Shown one piece after another: positions 9,048 to 18,040 of a DNA stretch of 47,617 nucleotides. Source of the stretch: a virus; the IMG/VR virus record IMGVR_UViG_3300042691_044065, positions 1-47,617 of that record. One strand, 5' to 3'. How positions within the stretch are numbered: position 1 is the stretch's first letter; every line of letters starts with the position of its first letter. Both the position numbers and the translations under genes were made by a program. The notes under the pieces are model-generated. The model was not told the origin of the DNA and did no database searches. It worked only from the letters and a program-made list of their open reading frames with translations.

Positions 9048-9348
9048 TTAACGCCTCGATAAAGTCAGGATTGTTTCTCAAAACATGAATCAACTTTTGC
9101 CCTGTTTCGGCAATAGCATTTTTTGTAGCAACAACGTTATCAACGACAAAGCGGGTGTTGTTCAACCGCTGGATTTCGAAATGTTTGGCAGCCGCCCGCC
9201 CGCACTGCTCAACAATCCGCGCCTCACCCTTTTCATTTTTCTCCTCCCAGCGCCACCAGTCCGGGCAGCCGGTTTCATCATCCGTGCCCGGGCAGCGTTT
9301 GCAGTTGAACGCGTTTTTGTAGTTCTGCTTGCGGATTACACGCTCCAT
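8905..9348 (-). CDS. Cys-rich small protein, 147 aa, upstream of endolysin
   Basis: A 147-aa protein of unknown function. The N-terminal third has CKRC and CPDWW motifs plus a further Cys in EQCG (residues about 16-50), suggesting a zinc-binding fold. The C-terminal third is Gly/Ser/Pro-rich and overlaps the endolysin start by 143 nt in another frame. The gene begins 13 nt inside the end of the tail-fibre gene, so it belongs to the late operon. The long overlap means either this C-terminus or the exact endolysin start deserves caution, although the endolysin's catalytic part lies outside it. Confidence 0.65.
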   Translation of the reverse strand: MERVIRKQNYKNAFNCKRCPGTDDETGCPDWWRWEEKNEKGEARIVEQCGRAAAKHFEIQRLNNTRFVVDNVVATKNAIAETGQKLIHVLRNNPDFIEALNDKQIPSDRTVASSIGHGSQGSAGGGFESPSDYDGLPPCASPEFSNY

Positions 9349-10103
9349 GCTGACCGGCTCAGAACGAGAACTTTAACGAAGTTGGGTCGCCAGCCACCAC
9401 CAGAAGAAACGTTTGTCGTGCTTGGGCCACCAGTGTTTCCGGCATTGCCAGTAAACGTGTAACCTTGCGGATTGTCGGCCCAATAATAACCGTTTGAACC
9501 AAGCGCACCAGAACCCTGCGCCCACGTCTGCGTGTCTACGACAGAACCCGTTGGCGTAAACCCGTGCGAGTGCGAATCAGCGGTAAGCCCCGTGATCGTC
9601 CAGCCACCACCCGTATTGGCACCCTGTGCCTGAGTAGTTTCAACAATCGGCACACGGTCATCGAAGCTGGTATCCAGCGTCCAGCCTGTGGGAATGGTTG
9701 CCTGATAAAACGACAACAGCACCGGCTCGGTGTTCCGAGCAAACCGGCCGAGTTCTAGGTTTGTAATTTTACCTTCTGCAATCGTCAGATCACCATCAAC
9801 CGCAGCAACCGCCGCAATCCGCGCAGCCGTCTCAGCAGCGATAGCCGCCGCGTTGACCACATTGGCAGCTGTTGCAGCATCAAGTTGCAGCACCTGCGCA
9901 ATCGTCATTCGCCCGTTTTGCGAACCGGTGGCATTTTGAATGTTGGACGCGTCGGCACGCCCCAACTCAAATCCGCCCTCCGTAACCCCGTCATGTACAT
10001 GAACTGAGTTGTTCGTCAGGTTGACAATCATCTCACCGACGAGGCCAACCAATGTGGCCATGACCGTGCGCGAAACACGGTAGCGTTGTACTCGTTTAGC
10101 CAT
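9336..10103 (-). CDS. Tail fibre / receptor-binding protein, collar-like, 255 aa
   Basis: Residues 1-50 contain a pattern of the type GEM-I-VN...VHVHDGVTEGGFEL, like the N-terminal virion-attachment segment of Mtd-type and other short fibres. Residues 70-110 form an Ala-rich helical stalk. The C-terminal half resembles phage tail-collar and microcystin-dependent-type tips: PTGW, then HSHGFTPTG with a Gly/Thr/Asn-rich region, then GGWRPNFVKVLVLSR near the end. I infer a short trimeric fibre that contacts the host surface. Its ATG overlaps the stop of the nozzle gene (TAATG). The identification is by pattern; the receptor is unknown. Confidence 0.7.
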   Translation of the reverse strand: MAKRVQRYRVSRTVMATLVGLVGEMIVNLTNNSVHVHDGVTEGGFELGRADASNIQNATGSQNGRMTIAQVLQLDAATAANVVNAAAIAAETAARIAAVAAVDGDLTIAEGKITNLELGRFARNTEPVLLSFYQATIPTGWTLDTSFDDRVPIVETTQAQGANTGGGWTITGLTADSHSHGFTPTGSVVDTQTWAQGSGALGSNGYYWADNPQGYTFTGNAGNTGGPSTTNVSSGGGWRPNFVKVLVLSRSAWSV

Positions 10104-12031
10104 TAGTGCAAATGCCCCGCGTTTGCGATGTTTGCCCGGAGAACCTTCAAATGAAAGGTCTCACCAATATTGTTTGTGGAAATCTCAACGAATAGATACA
10201 TGCCGGAAACAACTTCCGCGACATGCTTGTTCCGGCCGTTTTGCGAAATCAGGGCCGGAACTTTGGCCTGTGTAAAGTTGTTTGCAATCCAGGTGCGGTA
10301 GCCGTCAAGCGTTCCGATAAGCCGGACAGAATATTCTGTATTGTTCCCGGAACTTTCGCCCCAATCTTCCACACCTGTCATTGTCAACCAATCTTCAATC
10401 ACTTCCGTGTCGACATAATCCTCAATGTAATCTTCAAACTCATCCTGGAACCCGGATTCCAACATCGAAATAATGAGCTCTTGAAACTGAGAAATTTGAT
10501 CGATCTTGTCGGCCTGGCCTTTGATGGGCCCGATAAGAATCGTGGCCTCAAGTGGCAACTCCGTTTGGGTGAGCGGCAGCACAATCAAATCGATGATGGC
10601 TGCCTGAATCACAAGGGCATCCGCGAAGATAAGTGGTGTGCCAGACAAGTCCATAAGTTCTTCTGGCATCACTGATGGCACTGGCGAAATGCCTTCCGCA
10701 AACTCGAACGCGCCATCGTAAACGCCAGGTGCAGTAATCCGGCTCAAGTCGTTCGCGGTTACAATCACCTGGTCATTGAAAATGCTGGTCCCGGTTGCCA
10801 TGAGCTGCGCGAGGATATCGGCAGGCTCTTTGTAATCAATACCAAAAAACGGCAGCACGGGATAGGCACGGTCCGAGTCTGTAAAACTGAACCGCCAGAT
10901 TGTGCCATTCGTGTCGCACATGCCGAAATGCATCCCCTGGAACGGCCCGGCATTCAACGCAACCTGGCCGAACCCGGTATGCGATTTGTTAAAGCTGCCC
11001 CATTCGCCAGCCGTTTCGTAGTACACCAAGGCGTAGGCGTAAAGGTGCTCACGCGAGTCCGGCGAAATCGAAAGCGTGAACCAGCCGCTGTCATCGTTGT
11101 AATGCACGCGCGTGGTAAACTCACCTTCACGGTGGTCAATCGCGGGCAGAATATTCCGATGCAAACCTTCGCTGGTAAGCTGCTCCCACACGACCGGTTT
11201 CTCATCACCAAACGTGGTGTAGAAACCCCGATGCGAAAGGTACACATGCTGGTCGCGTTGCTGGCCACCGATACGCGTAATCACCCACGGATTCAGCGGA
11301 TTTTCAGACCGCGTTAGCACCCGGAAACGAAACGGGTTGGCAGCCTGCACATTCTCAAACTTGCAAACCCCCTGATTCGTGTATGCAATAAACCCATCGG
11401 CATACGGCAACGGAAGAAATGGGGTCAGCTTGCCAGCGATAATTGACAACGCCTGTGCACCAGCGCCCGTAGCAGTTGACGGCGCGAATCCCGCATTGCT
11501 TCCATCATCAATTTCGGACCAACTAGCTCGTGCAACGCTCCCGTCGCTTTCGGACCCCAATAAAACAAGCCGTCCGTATGCCTCACAGCATCCGTATACA
11601 ACAGGCGGAATGTTGGCTCCAGAGACAACTGTCCACAATCCAGTGAGAGGATTTCGTGACAGCAGTCCAACTTCCTTGTTTGCAAAATATTGCACCCCGC
11701 CGACCGAGGCTGTCGACCACGGCCAGAACTCTACCCGAACATTGTGTGTGTAGATCGGATAAAGCTGCCGCGTTTCCACGTCGTAAACGGCAAGGCAATC
11801 CTCAAGGCAATAAAACACCTGGCGGGAATTAATGCATTCCAGGGTTTGAAAGCCGCGAATTTCTTCTATTCCCTGATAGTCAATCCAGGTGCGGCCGAAA
11901 ATGCTAACCGGACCATCCAGGTCCACAATGAAGTTTTTCCCGTCGACAACATAAGGTTCTGCCATCCGCTTACGGTCAAGCGGAAGCAGAAGTCCCTTAA
12001 ACTGTTTGTATTCAACCGCGTCGACAGGCAT
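10103..12031 (-). CDS. Tail nozzle / tail tubular protein B-like, 642 aa
   Basis: A 642-aa protein with many short beta-strand repeats rich in Gly, Trp and aromatic residues across residues 1-400, consistent with the beta-propeller nozzle of short-tailed phages (T7 gp12 / P22 gp10-like position). An acidic helical segment near residues 500-540 (FQDEFEDYIEDYVDTEVIEDW) and a final beta domain follow. It lies downstream of the head-tail adaptor and beta-rich structural genes and directly before the tail fibre, which is the expected place for a distal tail component. Its start follows the previous gene's stop by 14 nt. Function is inferred from size, composition and gene order. Confidence 0.65.
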   Translation of the reverse strand: MPVDAVEYKQFKGLLLPLDRKRMAEPYVVDGKNFIVDLDGPVSIFGRTWIDYQGIEEIRGFQTLECINSRQVFYCLEDCLAVYDVETRQLYPIYTHNVRVEFWPWSTASVGGVQYFANKEVGLLSRNPLTGLWTVVSGANIPPVVYGCCEAYGRLVLLGSESDGSVARASWSEIDDGSNAGFAPSTATGAGAQALSIIAGKLTPFLPLPYADGFIAYTNQGVCKFENVQAANPFRFRVLTRSENPLNPWVITRIGGQQRDQHVYLSHRGFYTTFGDEKPVVWEQLTSEGLHRNILPAIDHREGEFTTRVHYNDDSGWFTLSISPDSREHLYAYALVYYETAGEWGSFNKSHTGFGQVALNAGPFQGMHFGMCDTNGTIWRFSFTDSDRAYPVLPFFGIDYKEPADILAQLMATGTSIFNDQVIVTANDLSRITAPGVYDGAFEFAEGISPVPSVMPEELMDLSGTPLIFADALVIQAAIIDLIVLPLTQTELPLEATILIGPIKGQADKIDQISQFQELIISMLESGFQDEFEDYIEDYVDTEVIEDWLTMTGVEDWGESSGNNTEYSVRLIGTLDGYRTWIANNFTQAKVPALISQNGRNKHVAEVVSGMYLFVEISTNNIGETFHLKVLRANIANAGHLH

Positions 12032-12045
12032 GTGAATTACTCGGT

Positions 12046-12534
12046 TTAGTTCATGTACAAACGGTATTGCACAACGCGGCTCTGGCCGGATACCAACAGC
12101 AGAGGGGAAACCAGCGGCCCGGAGATGGAATACAAAATGCCTGCCGTGCCCGATGCCTGGTCGGTCAAAAACAATCTGCTAAACGCCCGTGAGAAGTTGG
12201 CACCAGACGCCGTGAACGTGACCCCGGCAGACGTGATGCATTTGTGGCCGTTGATCGTGGCGACCGTGGGCCAGCCCGTGGTGTTCCTGGCAACTGACTT
12301 TCGCGAGTAAGTGCCAGCGGACGTGGGTTCCGTGGTAATCGCGGACAGCGTCAGAGTTTCCGTCGGCGTTTCATCCAGCATCCCAATGAAAAAGTTGGCG
12401 CCGCCGGCAACCGCAGAAACGTTCTGCATGATCATTTTCAAAAACTCTTCTTCCCCGGTATCTGTCACCAGATTGGGGAGGATGAGCGGGGCCACGTCTT
12501 TCGCCGGGTCCCAAATCAGATATTCACCGCGCAT
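12046..12534 (-). CDS. Structural protein, 162 aa, unknown
   Basis: A 162-aa protein beginning MRGEYLIWDPAKD, rich in Thr, Ser, Gly and Ala with alternating hydrophobic residues typical of beta-sandwich virion proteins. No recognised domain or catalytic motif. It lies in a run of similar-sized beta-rich genes between the head-tail adaptor and the nozzle, with gaps of only 11-14 nt, so it is probably a tail or head-decoration component made with the rest of the virion. Confidence 0.6.
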   Translation of the reverse strand: MRGEYLIWDPAKDVAPLILPNLVTDTGEEEFLKMIMQNVSAVAGGANFFIGMLDETPTETLTLSAITTEPTSAGTYSRKSVARNTTGWPTVATINGHKCITSAGVTFTASGANFSRAFSRLFLTDQASGTAGILYSISGPLVSPLLLVSGQSRVVQYRLYMN

Positions 12535-12545
12535 GGCAAAGCTCC

Positions 12546-13196
12546 TTAAACCGGGGTAATTTCGGTCCAGTCAAACGAAACAGAAAGCTGCCATGTGCCG
12601 GCCGCATCCATCGCAACTGGATTACGAATGCCAATCAACTGGCCAGCGCGCAGAATCAGCGGATGACATTCATGTACAGAGAACTCCCACAGCTGTTCAA
12701 AAAACGCACCAGCTGCGCCAACATGTGAAAGTGTCATTGTGCGGAACGGGTCAGTTTCAAAAGTAATACCAGTCACCGTAAGCGCAGCCGTGGTCGCGAT
12801 TCGCATGTCACCACCGATGCCAGGTGCAAACCCCGTATCTGCAAGGATGGTATCTTTCTGTGCGTTCGCGGCAACAGCGGCGAGCGCGGCACCACCAGAC
12901 GCGGCTGCGCCGGCACCACGAAACAAAGCAAGGCGGCGACCGGCAGTAACCGGCGTGGTAAATGCCACAAGCGTGGTAAACTGCAAACGCAGCCGTTCGA
13001 TGATGGCGATTCTGGCTCCTGCCGAAGGATTGTAACGGGCAACAAACACGGAACTGTTGGCAGCTAACGCCGCCGCAATAGTTCCAGTTACACCACTGAC
13101 GCCGTAGCCGTCACCGCGAGGCAATACAACCGTGTGCGCTTTCTTTTGTTCAATCGATTGATCAAGACTGTTGCTGCTATGACGCAAACTTGCCAT
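12546..13196 (-). CDS. Structural protein, 216 aa, beta-rich
   Basis: A 216-aa protein with a polar N-terminus (about 30 residues, Ser/Gln/Lys-rich) and an Ala/Thr/Gly-rich body with alternating beta pattern, ending SFDWTEITPV. No enzymatic motif. It neighbours two other beta-rich virion genes in the late operon. I infer a virion surface or tail component; the exact role is not visible. Confidence 0.6.
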   Translation of the reverse strand: MASLRHSSNSLDQSIEQKKAHTVVLPRGDGYGVSGVTGTIAAALAANSSVFVARYNPSAGARIAIIERLRLQFTTLVAFTTPVTAGRRLALFRGAGAAASGGAALAAVAANAQKDTILADTGFAPGIGGDMRIATTAALTVTGITFETDPFRTMTLSHVGAAGAFFEQLWEFSVHECHPLILRAGQLIGIRNPVAMDAAGTWQLSVSFDWTEITPV

Positions 13197-13207
13197 GCCA
13201 AATGCTC

Positions 13208-13894
13208 CTAAGAATACTGGTAATTAATTTTACGGCGCCCGGAAACAGGCCCCGGAATCGCCCGAACATAAAGCGTGAACTGGCCTGTGCCAGCGACTGC
13301 CGCCATCAACAGCGAATCCATTTCCGCTTCATCTTCATCATTTGTAGACGAGGCTTCTGCGGACGGAACAACGATGATGTTGTGTGTTGCCACAATGGCC
13401 GCGTCGATTACGGTGATAACAAAGTCGTCATTCGGATCGGCACCAAGATCGATTTCAGCTTCTGTAACCGACAGTGCGCCATTCGTACCGTTGGTGCCAG
13501 CCGCCCCTGTGTTGCCAACACCGACTTCAACCCCGCTGGCATTCAGCACTCGGAAGCCGGCCCCGTCGACGTACTCAACCTTGAAGCCAACTGCCAGCGA
13601 GCCGCGCCACAGGATGCGTTCTGTGCCCGAAACATCGAGCTTAATCGTGACCGTGGCAGCCGCCGTGTCAGCATTATACACACTGACGTAATCAATCAGC
13701 CGTTGCGTGGAAGCCCCAGGCGCTGGCACCAGATTTACATCAGAGGTATTATTCGTGTTTATCGGCGTGTTGCCAGGGACGTAGGTGGTCGTGGTCACAT
13801 CACGCCAAGACGAAAAGCACTGAAGCTGGTTCGTGGCAACAGTTCCACCAAGCACAGCTTGCAACGTTTCTGACGTGGCTTGCAAAACAATCAT
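13208..13894 (-). CDS. Structural protein, 228 aa, with collagen-like turn
   Basis: A 228-aa beta-rich protein. A short Gly-x-y stretch near residues 127-137 (GAAGTNGTNG) resembles the collagen-like linkers of phage fibres. An acidic segment follows near residue 190 (STNDEDEAEMD). Its ATG overlaps the TGA of the preceding gene (ATGA), giving tight coupling. Likely a minor tail or head-decoration protein; no function can be proved. Confidence 0.6.
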   Translation of the reverse strand: MIVLQATSETLQAVLGGTVATNQLQCFSSWRDVTTTTYVPGNTPINTNNTSDVNLVPAPGASTQRLIDYVSVYNADTAAATVTIKLDVSGTERILWRGSLAVGFKVEYVDGAGFRVLNASGVEVGVGNTGAAGTNGTNGALSVTEAEIDLGADPNDDFVITVIDAAIVATHNIIVVPSAEASSTNDEDEAEMDSLLMAAVAGTGQFTLYVRAIPGPVSGRRKINYQYS

Positions 13895-14313
13895 GCGCCG
13901 AGGGTCCGTGCCAGAACCTGTGCCTGCGACAAACCACCGCCACCACCCGAAGGTGTTTGCCAGCCTTTCACACCACTGCCATTCGTGCCGTAAACCTTGT
14001 CATTGCCCGGGTTGGTCACATCATTTACAAGCTTCAGACCGCTGGCATCCGAATCCAAACTCATCTGCACGATGGCATCCAAGACAAGCGTATTTAATCC
14101 GTCGTTGTAGGTGAACCCCACCGTGTCGCTGTTCTGGATAAACGTGGCAAACTGGTCCATGATTTGTTCGAACGTGAGCCCACCACCACCACCACCACCG
14201 GCAGCAAGCAGCTCTTTTACCCGAATAAAATTCTCTACCAAATAGCGAATGGTTTGCCGGTCCAGCGTGTTCTCTGGCGGCGTCAAATCAATATCTTCTA
14301 CCGTGACAGCCAT
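13891..14313 (-). CDS. Structural protein, 140 aa, with poly-Gly linkers
   Basis: A 140-aa protein whose N-terminal helical part (about residues 18-37) is followed by a run of seven Gly near residue 40, a middle domain, and a second run of five Gly near residue 125 before a short helical tail. Poly-Gly hinges like these are typical of flexible virion attachment proteins. The start codon overlaps the stop of the head-tail adaptor gene (TAATG). No domain recognised. Confidence 0.6.
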   Translation of the reverse strand: MAVTVEDIDLTPPENTLDRQTIRYLVENFIRVKELLAAGGGGGGGLTFEQIMDQFATFIQNSDTVGFTYNDGLNTLVLDAIVQMSLDSDASGLKLVNDVTNPGNDKVYGTNGSGVKGWQTPSGGGGGLSQAQVLARTLGA

Positions 14314-15023
14314 TAGCGGTTAAACCCCGTATACGCAGTCGTTTCACCAGACTGTATAACACGCTTCTGCCGCTCGAAAAACGAAAACGAAGCACCGGCA
14401 CGCGAATCATCCACGAGTTTGTAAACCTTTGCCAGCGTGCCTTCAATGATGACGTCAAACCAGTTGAACAACACCCAGTTGGAAACAAGCCGGCGCGCGG
14501 TTTCCCGCGTCGTGGCATCCAAATCGTAGCTGGCTTCGTAGATCCAGGTTTCCGTGACGTCATCGTAAATTGCAGGCCGAGTTGCCTGCGTTGCAAAGTA
14601 CTGAAAGCTGCGCGAATATTCCAGGTACGCAATGTTGATGGCAATAGCTCCGCCGGACCGGCCATCGTGGCCGACGAAAACATGGCTATCACCACTGCGG
14701 TAATAATAGTATTCCTCTCTCAACTGCCCCTTGCCAAGCTCTTTGTACTTGGCATAAATCGGGTTGCCCTGCTCATCCGAGATGTTGTTGTACTGCACGG
14801 ATAGCATGGCACGAAACGCGGCTGGTGTCAGCCACACGTAAGGATCAACCGTGACCCCCGAAATCTGGTCCTCGATTACATCCTGCTGAAACTGGCCCAG
14901 TGATTGAATCTCCCGCACAGTCAAACGCGCGTAGGAAATAATATCGTTCAGCCGGTCAAAGCGGTTGGCTCGTGCCAAACACGTATCGATAAGCGAGGAA
15001 AATGTGTTGATCTCGGAGGCCAC
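14313..15023 (-). CDS. Head-tail adaptor (gp11/gp4-like), 236 aa
   Basis: A 236-aa protein with a helical N-terminus (SSLIDTCLARANRFD, LNDIISYARLTVREIQ), then a mixed alpha/beta body rich in Tyr, and a helical C-terminus. This pattern, the size and the location downstream of the capsid gene and upstream of the nozzle match the adaptor that binds under the portal in short-tailed phages (T7 gp11 / P22 gp4 type). I do not recognise a named domain, so the assignment is by architecture and gene order. Confidence 0.65.
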   Translation of the reverse strand: MASEINTFSSLIDTCLARANRFDRLNDIISYARLTVREIQSLGQFQQDVIEDQISGVTVDPYVWLTPAAFRAMLSVQYNNISDEQGNPIYAKYKELGKGQLREEYYYYRSGDSHVFVGHDGRSGGAIAINIAYLEYSRSFQYFATQATRPAIYDDVTETWIYEASYDLDATTRETARRLVSNWVLFNWFDVIIEGTLAKVYKLVDDSRAGASFSFFERQKRVIQSGETTAYTGFNR

Positions 15024-15035
15024 GGTATTGCCTTT

Positions 15036-15578
15036 TTAACGGAGCTTGAGCGGCGAACGAAAAACCGGGGACGGGTGCGTGGCTTCCGGCGGAACGTCAG
15101 ACACCACCGACTGCTTGATTTCCGTAATCAGCAAATCATTGTGCGCCAAGTCATCTGCAAACTTGGCAAGCTCTTCCGGATTGTTGGGCGCGGCTTCTGC
15201 CAACGACTGCCCGGAAGCCGCACGAGCTTCGTTGCGCAGTTGCTGAATGGCACCAGAATGAAATCCACCTTTGACAGCGGCGCCACGGCCAGCGCTGGCA
15301 GCATGTTCTTTAGCCAAACGAATCGCAGCTTCACGGTCCAGCTTGCGAACGAGCTGGTAAAGTCCGCCAATCTGTTCGTTAATACAACGATCAAATTCTT
15401 GCGCAACAGGCCCATCAACCTTCGCCACACCACGAACAAATTGAGTTTCTACGTCTTTGCCACCAACCACGACACGCGTCCGCAAATTCGGCGCGCGAAT
15501 GGCAGCGTATTCGTGCACGGTGCCAACAGCGTAGGGATCGGCCGGTGGAGGTACTTTAGCCGTATTTTCATCAGACAT
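15036..15578 (-). CDS. Head protein, 180 aa, unknown
   Basis: The start at ATG 15578 is chosen because AGGAG lies 8 nt upstream; the open frame extends further, but the extension has no ribosome site. The 180-aa protein has an N-terminal Pro-rich tail, a central charged helical part (about residues 70-110) and a helical Glu/Asp-rich C-terminal region. It lies two genes after the major capsid protein. I infer a head-completion or minor capsid role; none can be proved. Confidence 0.6.
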   Translation of the reverse strand: MSDENTAKVPPPADPYAVGTVHEYAAIRAPNLRTRVVVGGKDVETQFVRGVAKVDGPVAQEFDRCINEQIGGLYQLVRKLDREAAIRLAKEHAASAGRGAAVKGGFHSGAIQQLRNEARAASGQSLAEAAPNNPEELAKFADDLAHNDLLITEIKQSVVSDVPPEATHPSPVFRSPLKLR

Positions 15579-15642
15579 TTCGGATTCTCCTAAAAGACGG
15601 GGCCAGTCTCCCAGCCCCGTTTGTTTCTCCTGATTTTGTTTC

Positions 15643-15897
15643 TTAGGTGGCAGCCGCGATTCGCGCTCGCAACGCTGCCAGCTCTTCCCGGTATGACCGG
15701 GCAAGAAACGGATCAACGGTGTCGTATTCCGGAATGGCACCACTCACGCCCTGCACAGTGGCAATCGTGGCATCGACATTCGGAATCAGCGCGATGAACT
15801 TGTCAAGTTCAACCAGCACAGCTGCACGCAGGTTGGCAAAGTTGCCAGAGACCGCAATGGCAGCATAGCCACCAACAGGAATTTTCGTAACGGGCAT
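15643..15897 (-). CDS. Small head protein, 84 aa, unknown
   Basis: An 84-aa gene starting at ATG 15897, with AAGGAG placed 9 nt upstream. The protein is Ala/Val/Leu-rich, mostly helical, with the C-terminal segment YREELAALRARIAAAT. It sits directly after the major capsid gene (13-nt gap). That position often holds a decoration or head-stabilising protein, but nothing in the sequence confirms this. Confidence 0.6.
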   Translation of the reverse strand: MPVTKIPVGGYAAIAVSGNFANLRAAVLVELDKFIALIPNVDATIATVQGVSGAIPEYDTVDPFLARSYREELAALRARIAAAT

Positions 15898-15910
15898 TTC
15901 GGCGTTCTCC

Positions 15911-17083
15911 TTAGGTTGCCGCAGCGGTGTCAATGCCAGTGTAGTAGCCGCCGGTTTTTTCTGCCTTGTAGGTGACAGAAACTTCCGTGGTCACAACACC
16001 GAAATCCGCATCAGCGCCAGCGCGCGAACCGGACTTGTCGTAGTTGTCCTCCGCAGTACGCCGCAGATAACGGAATTCCACGGCCGCCGGATGAAGAACA
16101 ACCATGTCCTCCGTCCACACCGGATTTTCCACCATCAGCGGATGCCGCAGAAGATTGATGTCACCAAACGGCGTACGCAGCCGGGTGATCTTCATGCCAA
16201 ATTCCGTCTGGCCCGGGCTGAGGTTGACGGTTCCATCCAGGAGGGCAATCTGATCGAGAACCGCGAGAACCGAGTTGCCGCAGAACGCAATGCGCTCGTT
16301 GGGCTGGCCCTTGATGTTCACGGAGAACACATTCTGGAAGAAATTGCGCAGATCGGCCCACTTGGTATTCGTCACCTGCGTGGCCAGATTGCTGGTCAGC
16401 TGCGCACGAACGCCATCCATCATGCGAAACGGTTTGCCATTCTGCTGGCCAATCGCCTTCACACCCCAGATGGCCGAACGCTCGATATCTTCAGCGTGGA
16501 ACAGCGCCGCATCGGCCTTGTTCTTCGCCACGATATCACCGGTGTAAAACTCCAGCGCACGCGCCGTACCGGTAACGTCCCAGGCATTCCGGAAAATCTG
16601 CATGTAGTTCATCCGGGGGAAACCGAGATTGGCAAATGCCGTCGGCTTGGACGAACCTTCTTCGTACGCAGTACCCACACGCTGCATCGGGCGCGGAGTG
16701 CCGGAACCGTCAACCGCAGTTGCAGCCACCGGACCAAGCCCACGCGTCACCGTGAGGGTGCTGCCACTTACGCTTTCAACGTAAATGTATTCACCTGTGA
16801 GGTGGACCAGATAGACCTGTCCGGTGACAACCTGGGTGGCGTCATCAACAACCATCGAAGTGCCGGTGCCGGCATTGTTCGTGATGTTGATTTGGCCGGT
16901 CAAATGGTTTTCTTCAAACCACGTGACAATCGTATCCATCGCGTCGCGCGAAGGCATACCCGAGCTGAGTGCAAGAAACGGCGCGGAACCATCCGGCGTA
17001 GTTTGCAGCAAAGCCGAGGCAAAGTCACCTTTGCGAGTACCGACGATGTTCTGGTTGGAGGCGAAAACGCCTTTAACTGCCAT
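15911..17083 (-). CDS. Major capsid protein, 390 aa
   Basis: A 390-aa protein directly downstream of the scaffold gene, starting at ATG 17083 with a TAGGAG ribosome site. The N-terminal arm is followed at residues 65-130 by an inserted beta domain with the pattern GTSMVVDD...G-x-Y...LTVTRGLGP. This resembles the SU10-like (DUF5309-type) capsid family of the HK97 fold. The remainder is mixed alpha/beta, ending in a beta segment (SVTYKAEKTGGYY). Size, position and pattern agree with the shell-forming protein. Confidence 0.85.
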   Translation of the reverse strand: MAVKGVFASNQNIVGTRKGDFASALLQTTPDGSAPFLALSSGMPSRDAMDTIVTWFEENHLTGQINITNNAGTGTSMVVDDATQVVTGQVYLVHLTGEYIYVESVSGSTLTVTRGLGPVAATAVDGSGTPRPMQRVGTAYEEGSSKPTAFANLGFPRMNYMQIFRNAWDVTGTARALEFYTGDIVAKNKADAALFHAEDIERSAIWGVKAIGQQNGKPFRMMDGVRAQLTSNLATQVTNTKWADLRNFFQNVFSVNIKGQPNERIAFCGNSVLAVLDQIALLDGTVNLSPGQTEFGMKITRLRTPFGDINLLRHPLMVENPVWTEDMVVLHPAAVEFRYLRRTAEDNYDKSGSRAGADADFGVVTTEVSVTYKAEKTGGYYTGIDTAAAT

Positions 17084-17110
17084 CGTTAAATCTCCTAGTT
17101 GAAAGTCAAA

Positions 17111-17914
17111 TTAGGCGGCCGCGGAATTGGCGTTTCCACCATTGCCGCCAGCCTGCCCGTTGTTGCCACCGTTACCGTTTCCCGAAGCGTTTTGGGAATC
17201 TGCCGTAACATGGCCGGAAGTAAGGACGTCGAGCCAATCCATTTCTTTGGGCTGCCCATCGTCGGTATTATCGTTTTGCTGCATTCGAGAATCGTTGAAC
17301 CCACGCTGGCCTGGACGCAGATCATTGTTCGGCGGTGCCATTCCGAACTGAGAACCCGTGGCCAGTGCGAATTCCTTAAAGTACTTTTCCACGTTGTCCA
17401 GCGCGGTATCGGCATTGTCGCCACGCGCCAGAAAACCATTTAGCACCTGCTCGGCCACCGGTGCAATTGCCGGGTCACGCGTGAAACCAAGCCGGTTGTT
17501 CATTTCTTGCACGGCCAGATTCGTGTGCGTGACAGCGGTTGCCCGCGTAACCGATTCTTCCATGGCCTTGGTCATCTTGGCAGTAGCCAGTCGATCGGCA
17601 CCTGCCATTGCAACCCGGGCCGTGGAAATCATCGAGTTCATGAAAAACTCCGATGCCTTTTCCGCATCACCCTCGCGAACAGCGGCAACAAACCCGCCGA
17701 GATCAAGATCTTCAAACATGCCTTGATCACGGCAGAATTTCATAAACGCTGCATTCGGATCGCCAGGGTTCTGATTGGCGGGCGGTGCATTGTTTTGCTG
17801 CTGATTGCCGTTGCCGTTGGCATCATTATTAGCCGGTTTGCCAAACGGGTTCAAGTTACTATCTATGTTAGCCTTTCCGGTTGAGTTTTTGCCGGAACGA
17901 AAATTCCACTTCAT
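17111..17914 (-). CDS. Scaffolding protein, 267 aa
   Basis: Starts at ATG 17914 with GGAG 6 nt upstream; a longer in-frame start at 17938 would put that site inside the coding region. The protein has Asn/Gln/Gly/Pro-rich disordered ends (residues 1-60 and 215-267) around a helical, charged middle, the usual make-up of capsid scaffolds. It directly precedes the major capsid gene. It would guide procapsid assembly and be lost or cleaved before DNA packaging. A hairpin at 17954-17975 lies just upstream. Confidence 0.78.
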   Translation of the reverse strand: MKWNFRSGKNSTGKANIDSNLNPFGKPANNDANGNGNQQQNNAPPANQNPGDPNAAFMKFCRDQGMFEDLDLGGFVAAVREGDAEKASEFFMNSMISTARVAMAGADRLATAKMTKAMEESVTRATAVTHTNLAVQEMNNRLGFTRDPAIAPVAEQVLNGFLARGDNADTALDNVEKYFKEFALATGSQFGMAPPNNDLRPGQRGFNDSRMQQNDNTDDGQPKEMDWLDVLTSGHVTADSQNASGNGNGGNNGQAGGNGGNANSAAA

Positions 17915-17953
17915 TGTCGCTTCTCCAATTATTTTCAATTAATTTTAACTCGC

Positions 17954-17975
17954 GTGGGTTATCAATCTAACCCAC
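17954..17975 (-). promoter_or_regulatory. Hairpin upstream of the scaffold gene
   Basis: A 7-bp perfect inverted repeat (GTGGGTT and AACCCAC with an 8-nt loop) lies in the 126-nt gap between the deacetylase-like tail gene and the scaffold gene. It is not followed by a T tract in either direction, so a full terminator is unlikely. It may be an RNA processing or mRNA-stabilising hairpin that raises scaffold and capsid expression relative to the upstream tail genes. A TATACT box (minus strand, 17980-17985) just upstream has no clear -35 partner. Confidence 0.35.
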
Positions 17976-18040
17976 ATCAAGTATACGCGCGGCCATCAGT
18001 CATCTGTTGTCGCAATTCACTAAACGTAACTACATCCATT

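Noticed and set aside
17977-18040. A 20-codon ORF (MDVVTFSELRQQMTDG...) after the deacetylase-like gene, slightly like the start of a Phd-type antitoxin
   Set aside because: No ribosome site, too short, and the resemblance covers only about ten residues; may be a remnant but cannot be supported.
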